Assembly: GCA_025354965.1 (NCBI GenBank)
Contig: JANXLW010000255.1
Location: 1 to 17,013 of the forward strand
Source: Betaproteobacteria bacterium
GTDB taxonomy: Bacteria; Pseudomonadota; Gammaproteobacteria; Burkholderiales; Burkholderiaceae_C
Reading direction: 5' to 3'
DNA length: 17,013 nucleotides
Under the pieces are notes generated by a model. The model saw only the letters and a list, made by a program, of their open reading frames with translations, did no database searches and had not been told where the DNA came from. Within the stretch, counting starts at the first letter, position 1; the number at the start of each line of letters is the position of its first letter. Shown one piece after another: positions 1 to 6,186 of the stretch. The position numbers and the translations under genes were made by a program.

Positions 1-2
1 CA

Positions 3-185
3 TCAAGACAAGTTCGGCGTTTTCTGCTGCCGTCCTGGCGTCATACCCGTCAGTACGGAACCAGCGACTGCGCCAACACCCGCACCAATAGGGGTGTTGC
101 GGTCTAGGTCGGACATGCCGGCACAGCCGGCAAGGCCCAGAACCAAAGCGGCGGTGCAAAGCACCCGCGTGTTACCAGTTGTCAT
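3..185 (-). CDS. Short glycine-zipper lipoprotein (OsmB/YMGG-like)
   Basis: A 60-residue lipoprotein. The signal peptide has a hydrophobic core and a lipobox LGLAGC with the lipid-accepting Cys near residue 21, followed by a small-residue segment rich in Gly and Ala (residues about 34-47) that resembles the first helix of a glycine zipper. The ATG at 185 is preferred over an in-frame upstream start at 281, because AAAGGA lies just ahead of it and the signal peptide then begins at the N-terminus. Family members usually carry a second Gly-rich helix. Here the protein turns polar after the first helix (TPGRQQKTPNLS) and stops, so the C-terminus may be frameshifted or truncated. It is the last gene of a likely csbD operon, 43 bp after the 49-residue membrane protein gene. 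The likely role is as an envelope stress lipoprotein; the exact function is unknown. Confidence 0.72.
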   Translation of the reverse strand: MTTGNTRVLCTAALVLGLAGCAGMSDLDRNTPIGAGVGAVAGSVLTGMTPGRQQKTPNLS

Positions 186-228
186 GATGCGTCCTTTCGA
201 AAGTACAGAAGAAGATGGAGTAACCCGA

Positions 229-378
229 CTAGAAGGGTTTCTGACCGCGGATGATTCGCAGCAATACCACCACCACGGCAATAACCAGAAGGATGTGAAT
301 CAATCCGCCCATCGTGTAAGAGCTCGCCAAGCCGAGTAGCCACAGGATGATCAGAACGCAGGCAATCGTGTAAAGCAT
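229..378 (-). CDS. 49-residue membrane protein (Lmo0937 family)
   Basis: This small gene encodes a 49-residue, almost entirely hydrophobic protein starting MLYTIACVLIILWLLGL and ending RIIRGQKPF. Two membrane helices (residues about 3-18 and 26-42) flank a short turn containing SYTMGG, the pattern of the Lmo0937-family small membrane proteins that often sit beside CsbD in proteobacteria. The ATG at 378 is preceded by AGGAG at a 7-base distance. The start lies 3 bp after the CsbD stop codon, so its ribosome binding site is inside the csbD gene, which argues for co-transcription and perhaps coupled translation. The function is unknown; the context suggests stress or stationary-phase expression. 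The family match is from memory of the sequence pattern. Confidence 0.85.
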   Translation of the reverse strand: MLYTIACVLIILWLLGLASSYTMGGLIHILLVIAVVVVLLRIIRGQKPF

Positions 379-381
379 GTG

Positions 382-621
382 TTACTCCTTGCTGCGAGGC
401 GTTTTGACATCGTCCATCAGTTCCAGGACGGAGGCTTGCCACTCGGTCAGCTGCTTTTCGGCTTCGTCCTTGCTGATGCCATACAGCTCCTGGAGCTTTC
501 CAGCCATTTGGGTACGTTGGCCTGCCAGCACGTCCAATTGGTCATCGGTCAGCTTGCCCCACTGGACTTTGGCGCTGCCCTTGAATTGTTTCCAGTTGCC
601 TTCGATACGGTCCCAGTTCAT
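382..621 (-). CDS. CsbD-family stress protein
   Basis: A 79-residue hydrophilic protein with the family hallmark at its N-terminus: MNWDRIEGNWKQFKG, then KVQWGKLTDDQL. CsbD-like proteins are small, abundant, mostly helical general-stress proteins of unclear biochemistry. The length fits a Burkholderiales variant with an extra helical tail (residues 45-79), compared with the roughly 60-residue minimal family. AAAGGA stands about 6 bases before the ATG. It is probably the first gene of a three-gene minus-strand unit with the 49-residue membrane protein and the glycine-zipper lipoprotein. No clear sigma-70 promoter could be fixed in the 260 bp upstream. Confidence 0.92.
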   Translation of the reverse strand: MNWDRIEGNWKQFKGSAKVQWGKLTDDQLDVLAGQRTQMAGKLQELYGISKDEAEKQLTEWQASVLELMDDVKTPRSKE

Positions 622-882
622 GGTGTTTCCTTTTTCGGTTTTAAAATTGGTGTCGATCTACGCACGGGACTCACCCTGCGCATTGACGGTGACGGTCCTG
701 CCCGAAGGCTTCGCCACCTGCATTCAGTGCTCCTGGCCGCGGAGGTCGTAAGTTACGTCTCAGAACTCTGGCTTATCCGCTATCCGCTTTTTTCATGGGG
801 GTTCCTTAAATTCGGCCCGGATGGGCGTAACCGCAAAGTTACCCCATGCCCATGTCAAAGTTAAGGTCCATGGCTCCCAGGA
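622..882. other. Intergenic region between ompA-like gene and csbD
   Basis: No gene is supported in these 261 bp. The stretch must hold the end of the OmpA-like transcript and the csbD promoter. It contains an imperfect hairpin (821-847) and an AT-rich patch near 643-650, just upstream of the csbD ribosome binding site. An 11-codon minus-strand frame at 839-871 was seen and not called. Confidence 0.5.
821..847 (-). terminator. Imperfect hairpin downstream of the OmpA-like gene
   Basis: ATGGGcGTAAC pairs with GTTACcCCAT across a 6-base loop, giving ten paired bases with one C/C mismatch. It lies about 36 bp past the stop of the OmpA-like gene. There is no U-tract, so it may be a Rho-type end, an RNA-stabilising stem or chance. 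Confidence 0.25.
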
Positions 883-2064
883 TTACTTGCTTCCAGTTAC
901 CTCAAGGTCTACGCGGCGGTCCGGTTGCAGGCACTGGACCAGTGCTTTGGTCTTGGTGTTACCTTTGCAATCTCCGGTCTTGGTGACGGGAGCAGACTCT
1001 CCCACGCCCTGAGCCGAGATTTTATTCGCGGGAATTCCGGCCTTGGCTATGAGGTAGTTGCGCACTGCATTCGCCCGGCGCTCTGACAACTTTTGGTTGT
1101 AGGCGCTGGAGCCTATGCGGTCGCTATGTCCCGTCACCACAATCGTGTCGTAGTTGACGCCGTTCAGATCGCGAGCGAATTTATCGATAGCGTCCGCACC
1201 CATGGATTTGACGTCGGCTTTGTTGAAGTCAAACAGCGCGTCGGATGCGAAGCTCACTTTACGTGGAACCGGGGCCATCACCACAGGCGGAGGTGGGGGC
1301 GGTGGTGGTGGAGGTGCCACAACAACGGGTGGAGGAGGTGGTGGCGGTGGCGGTGGTGGCGGTGCTACGTAGACTGGTGCCGCAGCCACCTGAACGGGCG
1401 CCGGTTTGCCAAAGCGGTAGACCAAGCCAATGGATGCCATGTCAATGTCACCACGGCTGCCTATCGCATCATTGATGCGATAGCGTTCCAGTTCACCGCG
1501 CAGGCCCCAATTGGGCGTGAAGTCCCACTGCGCACCCAACCCCAGCTTGAGGTTGGCTTCGCTCTTACTGGCATTGCCCATTGGCACGTTCACACCGCCA
1601 GTGCCAGAGAACGTATCGGTTGCCTCGGCGTAGTTGGTGCCCACGCGTGCGCTGAGCGAAAAGCTGTCCGAGATCGGCAGGATGCCGACCAGATCCAGAT
1701 TCAGGCCGCGCAATTTGATGGAGCCATTCATGGTCCCAGCTGGTACGGTGGTCGCGGTGTAGCCAAATTTGCCCAGATCAAAGTAGCCGCCCTCAATGGC
1801 AAAGTGCGGACCAAATTGGTAGCCACCGAAGACCTTGTAGCCACTGTCCCTGTCGCTGTTGGAAATTCCCGAGGTGGTAAAGCCCTGGCCCGCCAGGCCA
1901 GCGGAAATATTCTTGTTGTCGATGGTGGCCTGTGTCTGCCCCCCACTAATACCGACGTAGGGGCCGGGTATCTGCGCGAAGGCAAGCGGTGCGGCCATTA
2001 CGGCCAGCGCCACCAAACTCAGCTTGCTGGAGGTGCCAGCCCAATGGGTATTGTTCTTGTTCAT
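883..2064 (-). CDS. OmpA-family outer-membrane protein with polyproline linker
   Basis: A 393-residue protein in three parts. After a Sec signal peptide (cleavage likely after AFA, residue 30) comes an OmpA-like beta-barrel (about 31-220) with alternating aromatic strands ending in LVYRFG. Next is a linker (about 221-268) with two runs of 12 and 10 prolines. A peptidoglycan-binding OmpA C-terminal domain (about 269-390) follows, containing TGHSDRIGSS, LSERRANAV and PDRRVDLEV. It should span the outer membrane and bind peptidoglycan. AAGGAG overlaps the stop of the preceding ice-binding lipoprotein gene and the gap is 10 bp, so both are expected on one mRNA. The Asp and Arg residues expected to contact meso-diaminopimelate in this family appear present. 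The length is typical for Burkholderiales OmpA proteins with N-terminal barrels. Confidence 0.93.
   Translation of the reverse strand: MNKNNTHWAGTSSKLSLVALAVMAAPLAFAQIPGPYVGISGGQTQATIDNKNISAGLAGQGFTTSGISNSDRDSGYKVFGGYQFGPHFAIEGGYFDLGKFGYTATTVPAGTMNGSIKLRGLNLDLVGILPISDSFSLSARVGTNYAEATDTFSGTGGVNVPMGNASKSEANLKLGLGAQWDFTPNWGLRGELERYRINDAIGSRGDIDMASIGLVYRFGKPAPVQVAAAPVYVAPPPPPPPPPPPPVVVAPPPPPPPPPPVVMAPVPRKVSFASDALFDFNKADVKSMGADAIDKFARDLNGVNYDTIVVTGHSDRIGSSAYNQKLSERRANAVRNYLIAKAGIPANKISAQGVGESAPVTKTGDCKGNTKTKALVQCLQPDRRVDLEVTGSK
1285..1362 (-). repeat. Polyproline-coding low-complexity tract in the OmpA-like gene
   Basis: Two proline-codon runs, 12 codons at 1327-1362 and 10 codons at 1285-1314, separated by Val-Val-Val-Ala. 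The plus strand here is an almost pure G-rich GGT/GGC/GGA array. Such tracts usually need elongation factor P for translation and are prone to length change. Confidence 0.9.
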
Positions 2065-2074
2065 GTTGTTCTCC

Positions 2075-4294
2075 TTAAGGGGCTGGTACTTGAATCACGG
2101 TGTTGACCAGGGTCACGGAGGCCCCGAGCGACAGCGCGCGGCCTTGCAGCGTCACAGGCGTCACGTTGCCTGCCGTTGAGAAGGACGCGCCTGCTTGCGA
2201 AATGATGGTGCCCACCATGGTTCCACCGCCTGCTGCATTGATGGTGGCAAAGCTGCCCACCTGCCAGTAGACGTTCTTCGCCTGCGCGCCACCGGCCAGG
2301 ATGATGCTTTGCGGAAACGCAGCGCCCGGTCCACCGACAGTCAGCGTGCCAGCCATCTGGAACACCCAGACAGCGTTGGCATCACCCTGCGCATCCAGCG
2401 TCAGATTGCCACCCTGGATCAGGTAGGAGCCGCCGGGCGCGGTGTACACACCGGGGAGCAGCGTCACGCCTGCCATGTTGGCGCCGGGTGCCGGGCTGGA
2501 ACCCAGCGGTGGCATGGCTGCCAACGCCAGATAGGCGGCTTGAGCATCCAGACGGGCCTGGGTTGCAACCGCGCAGGCAGGTGCGTTCGGGCCAGCAGAA
2601 GTAGGGCCAGTGGTCGAGTTGGTGCAGGTGTAAATCTTGCCGTTGACAGCGCCCTTATTCGCCGGTGTCTCCGTGTAGATGTCGCCCGCCGTGTCGTGGA
2701 ACCCGGTGATGGATGCGGTTGACGTTGCAATGGTTCCGATGTCACCATTGACGATGGTCAGGGTTCCGGTGTTGGTCATGCCAGCTGTACCACCAAAGGT
2801 GCCGAAGGCCGCTGCGGCGCCCAGGTTGACGCCAGTCTGAACCGCCGGAGCCGCTCCTGTAGTGAAGCTCCACACCTTGTTGGCTGCCAGCGCATTGCCT
2901 GCAATATCTTTGGCCTGCGTGGAGATGGTGGCGGTGTAGGTCGTGTTTGCCGTCAAATTCGCAGACGGTGTGAAGGTCGCAACCTGGGTTTGCGCATTGA
3001 AGCTCACTACGCCCGTGACACCGGCCACATTGAAGCTGGCTGAGTTGATCGTCAGTGGGTCCATCGCCTCACTGAACGTGGCATTGATGCTGCTGTTCAA
3101 CGGCACATTGGTTGCCATATCAGCCGGAACGACCGTGATGACCGTAGGCGGCAGTGTGTCGACTGTGCTCGAAGTGGTCCAACTCCATACATAGTCGTTG
3201 GTCATGAGGTTGCCCGCCAGATCCTTGACACCTGTTGGCGCGCCCTTGATCGTGATGGTGTAACCGGTTACCGGTGCGAGATTGCTGGTCGGTGTGAACA
3301 CTGCATCCAGCCCGGAATAGCTCAGCGTACCCGGTACTGCTGCACCGCTTACGGTTTGCTTGACTTGGAAGTTCTGCAGTGTGACCGATAGCGGGTCCAT
3401 AGCTTCACTGAAGGTTGCACCAATTTTGGTATTGACAGGTACATTCGTCGCGCCGTTGGCATTGATTGTGCTGGCTACGGCGGGCGCGGTGCTGTCCACG
3501 ATGGCGCCAGTAGTCCAGCTAGAAGTGAAGTCGTTCGCCAGCCGGTTGCCTGCCAAGTCACCTGCGCCAGTGGCGCTGCCCTTGACGGTGACGGTATAGC
3601 GTGTACTGGCTAACAGTGGTGCGGTGGGCTTGAACACTGCGGTGACACCGGAGTAACTGACCGTACCTACAACCACGGTACCGCTGACAGTCTCTTTCAC
3701 CGATACGTTGGTCACTGTGATAGTGGACGGATCCATGCTCTCACTGAAAATTACGCCCGCGCTGGCGTTTCGGGCAACGTTCGTCGCATTATTTGCTGGA
3801 TTGGTCGTCGACACGGTCGGCGCGATCACATCGGACGTTGTTGTGAAATTCCAGTTGTAGTTGCTGGCCAGCGCAATGCCATAAGTGTCTTTAGCGCTAT
3901 TCGCAACCGTCGCGGTACACACCGTTCCAGCAGGCAGTGTAGTCGCTGCCGGTAGCGCCAGGGTCGCGACGTTGCCAGTAGGGGCATAGGTGACCGTACC
4001 GCCACTGATGGCGCTGCCTACCGGGCAGGCCAGCGTGAAATTTGCGGCGCTGATCGTAGAAGCATCCATGGCCTTGCTGAAGGCGGCAGTGAAAACTTTG
4101 GTGTTAAATGGTATGTTGGTGGCGTTGTTGGCAGGTGAGGTTGTGGTCACTGTCGGTGCCGCCTGCACCAGGCCGCCGCTGCCGCCGAGGATGGGCTCTT
4201 TGCCATCCCCTCCGCCGCATCCCGTCAGGACAGCAAGCGCAATGCTTGCCAAGGCCCAGAGCTTGTAGCCCGGGTGGTTGCTGATGAATTTCAC
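2075..4294 (-). CDS. Ice-binding lipoprotein: four Ig-like modules plus DUF3494
   Basis: A 739-residue secreted lipoprotein. The signal peptide ends in lipobox LTGC (Cys26), followed by a Gly-rich spacer. Four Ig-like modules of the SbsA/Big_5 type follow, at about 47-153, 158-263, 269-374 and 381-479. Each has a P-x-NNATN-like start, a FSEAMD motif, a TYT strand and a closing W-x-FTT/SWTT. The C-terminal domain (about 487-736) is DUF3494, the ice-binding beta-solenoid fold: it begins NLGAAAAFGTFGG and carries LLPGVYTAPGG and the hallmark NVYWQVG. DUF3494 proteins adsorb to ice and inhibit growth or recrystallisation; some are adhesins. Lipid anchoring plus Ig spacers suggest surface display. 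Translation starts at GTG (4292-4294) with AAGGAG five bases ahead. The gene precedes the OmpA-like gene by 10 bp. Confidence 0.93.
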   Translation of the reverse strand: MKFISNHPGYKLWALASIALAVLTGCGGGDGKEPILGGSGGLVQAAPTVTTTSPANNATNIPFNTKVFTAAFSKAMDASTISAANFTLACPVGSAISGGTVTYAPTGNVATLALPAATTLPAGTVCTATVANSAKDTYGIALASNYNWNFTTTSDVIAPTVSTTNPANNATNVARNASAGVIFSESMDPSTITVTNVSVKETVSGTVVVGTVSYSGVTAVFKPTAPLLASTRYTVTVKGSATGAGDLAGNRLANDFTSSWTTGAIVDSTAPAVASTINANGATNVPVNTKIGATFSEAMDPLSVTLQNFQVKQTVSGAAVPGTLSYSGLDAVFTPTSNLAPVTGYTITIKGAPTGVKDLAGNLMTNDYVWSWTTSSTVDTLPPTVITVVPADMATNVPLNSSINATFSEAMDPLTINSASFNVAGVTGVVSFNAQTQVATFTPSANLTANTTYTATISTQAKDIAGNALAANKVWSFTTGAAPAVQTGVNLGAAAAFGTFGGTAGMTNTGTLTIVNGDIGTIATSTASITGFHDTAGDIYTETPANKGAVNGKIYTCTNSTTGPTSAGPNAPACAVATQARLDAQAAYLALAAMPPLGSSPAPGANMAGVTLLPGVYTAPGGSYLIQGGNLTLDAQGDANAVWVFQMAGTLTVGGPGAAFPQSIILAGGAQAKNVYWQVGSFATINAAGGGTMVGTIISQAGASFSTAGNVTPVTLQGRALSLGASVTLVNTVIQVPAP

Positions 4295-4343
4295 GATTGC
4301 TCCTTGAAGTGATTACGTAGTATTTCCAAAGAGGCCGCAGCGA

Positions 4344-4371
4344 TCTGTACGCCACCACACGGTATTGTCAA
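4344..4371 (-). promoter_or_regulatory. Possible sigma-70 promoter for the ice-binding operon
   Basis: On the minus strand a perfect -35 hexamer TTGACA (4366-4371) is followed 16 bases later by TACAGA (4344-4349), which matches the -10 consensus at only three positions. It would give a leader of about 40-45 nt before the GTG start. The weak -10 makes this a tentative call. Confidence 0.3.
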
Positions 4372-4418
4372 ATTGTCAGCAACCGAGCAAAGTTTTCCGA
4401 TTGAGCTGGACTGCGTAT

Positions 4419-4430
4419 GGTTCTGTTGCG
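4419..4430 (+). repeat. Left terminal inverted repeat of the IS6 element
   Basis: GGTTCTGTTGCG, a perfect 12-bp match to the complement of 5219-5230. It lies 44 bp beyond the transposase stop codon. Confidence 0.92.
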
Positions 4431-4474
4431 ATAGTGGTGTCGAGCCGAAAAGAGTTGCTCGATTGGTCTGATGG

Positions 4475-5193
4475 TCAAGCCGCAAGGCTGCAGAACTGGT
4501 TGGTGGCGGACATGGCTTGGCTTTCAGGGCAGTGCAACTGCCCCTTCTTGATCATGTGCATGGTCTCGATACCTTCGATGAGGATTCGAGCACTCCAAAA
4601 TGATTTGAAGCCCATCATCGGTCGGGTGATCCGCTTGATGGCCCGATGGTCTTTCTCAATGATGTTGTTGAGGTACTTTTTTTGACGCATCAGGATGTCG
4701 ACACAGGTGTCAGTCTTTGCACTTTCAATGGCAGCCGTGTTGGCCCCACTTTTGTCGATGGTGATCTTCTCGGGCACGTCGTGCAGGTTGATGGCGCGCT
4801 CCAGGAACCGTCGTGCTGCGTCCAGATCTCGCTTGCGGCAGTGAGAAGGAAATCGACCGTATCGCCATCGCGATCAACGGCGCGGTACAAGTACTTCCAC
4901 TGGCCTGCAACCTTGATGTACGTCTCGTCCATCCTCCAGCTGCGTCCAACCGGTCGTTTGCGTCGCCGAACGACAGCGGCCAAAACCGGCAACATCTTGA
5001 TCGCCCAGCGATGCACCGTGACGTGATCCACGAAAACACCGCGCTCTTGCATCATCTCCTCAAAGTGGCGCAGGCTCAGGGGATAGGCCACGTACCAGCG
5101 CACGCAGGTCAGCATCACCCCAAGCGGGTAGTGAAGCCGTTTGAGAACATTGCGCAGCCTGCTGTTGATCAGACTGTGGCGGAAATCAAGCAT
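4475..5193 (-). pseudogene. IS6-family DDE transposase, frameshifted
   Basis: Two overlapping frames together encode a full-length IS6 transposase of about 239 residues. The first part (from the ATG at 5193) has the N-terminal helix-turn-helix region (HFEEMMQERG, VTVHRWA) and the first catalytic Asp in WRMDETYIK (residue 89), then YRAVDRDGDTVDFLLTA. Homology then jumps to another frame near 4835-4839, where two extra bases (or one lost base) follow LLTA. The second part runs on through ITIDKSGANTAA (second Asp) and LNNIIEKDHRAIKR (catalytic Glu) to the stop at 4475. All DDE residues survive but are split between frames. IS6 transposases are normally a single frame, so this copy is probably inactive unless a sequencing error is involved. 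Confidence 0.9.
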
Positions 5194-5218
5194 GGCCGGG
5201 ATTGTCGTTTATGCTTAA

Positions 5219-5230
5219 CGCAACAGAACC
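5219..5230 (-). repeat. Right terminal inverted repeat of the IS6 element
   Basis: CGCAACAGAACC on the plus strand, the perfect complement of the left repeat. It lies 25 bp upstream of the transposase ATG and directly abuts the BON gene fragment at 5231. Confidence 0.92.
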
Positions 5231-5238
5231 GTGTTGAC
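5231..5238 (+). repeat. 8-bp target duplication, copy 1 (GTGTTGAC)
   Basis: The eight bases outside the IS right end. The same octamer occurs on the minus strand at 10086-10093, at the point where the other half of the BON gene breaks off. Eight bases is the target-duplication length of IS6 elements. Confidence 0.8.
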
Positions 5239-5431
5239 GGCCAGCGTCAAGTCAGCATTGATTGCCGACCCTAGCGTCAAGGCTTTCGACTTCAAAGTAC
5301 AAACCCGCAAGGGTGAAGTCCAGCTCAGTGGCTTTGCCGATAATGCAGGGCAAATTCAGCGTGCCACGGAGCTGGCGCGGGGAGTCAACGGCGTCAAGGC
5401 CGTCATCGACAACATGACACTCAAGAAATGA
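5231..5431 (+). pseudogene. 3' half of a split BON-domain lipoprotein gene
   Basis: The frame starts abruptly at the IS edge as VLTASVKSALIAD and continues through KVQTRKGEVQLSGF and ARGVNGVKAVIDNM to a TGA at 5429-5431. This covers almost all of a BON domain but lacks any signal peptide, ribosome binding site or upstream promoter. BON lipoproteins of this type normally carry a lipobox and a DD(A/S)VLT segment just before this point. Exactly that missing N-terminus is found at 10261-10086 on the other strand. Joined through GTGTTGAC, the two pieces give a 122-residue protein in frame. It is the only coding sequence on the plus strand in the window, as expected if it sits in an inverted segment. 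The GTG at 5231 could be read as a start, but no Shine-Dalgarno sequence lies in the IS end. Confidence 0.88.
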
Positions 5432-5438
5432 GTGTCAT
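5414..5438. terminator. Perfect hairpin over two convergent stop codons
   Basis: ATGACACTCA and TGAGTGTCAT form a perfect 10-bp stem around the loop AGAAA. The structure covers the stop of the BON 3' fragment (5429-5431) and the stop of the Crp gene (5435-5437), which face each other 3 bp apart. It lacks a U-tract on either strand, but its placement suggests a shared two-way end signal or mRNA 3' stabiliser. A second small stem, GCAGCA/TGCTGC, lies at 5439-5454. Confidence 0.5.
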
Positions 5439-6163
5439 GCAGCAAGCGTGCTGCGCACGTCGGTCAGCAGTCGTGCCAACTCCTTGCGGACCACACCGTA
5501 GCATTCGCAGGTGTGAGTCTCCAGGCCGTTGCGGTTCAGTACGCTGATGTGGCCACGCCGGTAGCTGATGAAGCCTGCGGTTTGCAGATTGCCCGCCGCT
5601 TCCGTCACGCTCTCACGCCGTACGCCCAGCATGCTGGCCACCAGCTCTTGCGTCATCACCAGTTCCCGCGTCGGTACGCGATCCATCGTTAATAGCAGCC
5701 AGCGACAGAGCTGCTGCTCCACCGAATGGTGGCGGTTGCACACCGCGGTTTGTGCCATTTGGGTCATCAAGGCCTGTGCATAACGCAGCAGCAGTTGCTG
5801 CAAGGGCCCGGCCAGATTGAATTCCCGTTTCAGAATGCTGCGCTCCAGCCGGTAGGCGTGACCTGCGGTTTGAACCACGGCCGAACTCGATGTGGTGTCT
5901 CCGCCCATGAACAGCGAAATCCCCAGCACGCCTTCGTTGCCGACACCTGCGGTTTCCGCAGAGGCACCGGTTTCAGTTATATAGTGCAGCGAGACGATGC
6001 TGTTGATCGGGAAGAAAGCGTGCCGCAATTGGGTGCCGGGCTCGTAGAGCATTTGCCCCAGAGGCAGCGCAACCAGCTCCAGCTCCTGGGCAAAGCTGTC
6101 GAAACTGGACTGTGGCAACGCTGCCAGCAGATGATTTTGGTGGGGGTGGTGAAGGGGTGACAT
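5435..6163 (-). CDS. Crp/Fnr-family transcriptional regulator
   Basis: A 242-residue protein. An N-terminal cyclic-nucleotide-binding-like beta-roll (about 12-125) contains the family pattern GNEGVLGISLFMGG. A dimerisation helix (about 120-160) follows, then a C-terminal winged helix-turn-helix (about 168-210) with the recognition-helix sequence RRESVTEAAGNLQ. The N-terminus lacks the Cys cluster of oxygen-sensing FNR, so it is not expected to carry an Fe-S cluster; the ligand is unknown. Many Burkholderiales encode such short-loop Crp-like regulators next to stress lipoprotein genes. It lies 23 bp after the response regulator, with no convincing Shine-Dalgarno sequence before the ATG, and so looks like the last gene of the signalling operon. 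It converges on the BON 3' fragment. Confidence 0.9.
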   Translation of the reverse strand: MSPLHHPHQNHLLAALPQSSFDSFAQELELVALPLGQMLYEPGTQLRHAFFPINSIVSLHYITETGASAETAGVGNEGVLGISLFMGGDTTSSSAVVQTAGHAYRLERSILKREFNLAGPLQQLLLRYAQALMTQMAQTAVCNRHHSVEQQLCRWLLLTMDRVPTRELVMTQELVASMLGVRRESVTEAAGNLQTAGFISYRRGHISVLNRNGLETHTCECYGVVRKELARLLTDVRSTLAA

Positions 6164-6186
6164 GGTGCGCGATCTGTGAGCAGCGC

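Larger units (their letters stand above)
4419..5230 (-). mobile_element. IS6-family insertion sequence, 812 bp
   Basis: The element is bounded by perfect 12-bp terminal inverted repeats (GGTTCTGTTGCG at 4419-4430 and its complement at 5219-5230). This is the end type seen in IS6-family elements, and 812 bp is a normal family length. It carries one DDE transposase gene on the minus strand, now frameshifted. IS6 elements make 8-bp target duplications, yet the flanks here differ (CTGCGTAT on the left, GTGTTGAC on the right). The missing partner of the right flank is found inverted at 10086-10093, which marks a rearrangement rather than a simple insertion. The left end lies 124 bp upstream of the ice-binding gene. 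Confidence 0.92.

Noticed and set aside
839..871. Minus-strand 11-codon frame reading MDLNFDMGMG after the OmpA-like gene
   Set aside because: The purine stretch before it is too close to the ATG, the frame is very short, and no family support can be given; it overlaps the possible terminator hairpin.
1285..1362. Tandem array suggesting a CRISPR or other repeat locus
   Set aside because: The repetition is proline codons inside an OmpA linker, with no spacers and no cas genes.
1093..2106. Long plus-strand open frame opposite the OmpA-like gene
   Set aside because: A shadow of the GC-rich minus-strand gene: Trp/Arg/His-rich translation of the polyproline tract, with no ribosome binding site or recognisable domain.
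4291..4485. Minus-strand 64-codon frame between the IS and the ice-binding gene
   Set aside because: It crosses the IS end and runs through the ice-binding promoter and leader; no family features are visible.
5231..5431. Complete small BON protein starting at GTG 5231
   Set aside because: It lacks a signal peptide and ribosome binding site and starts exactly at the IS edge, and its missing N-terminus is found at 10261-10086.
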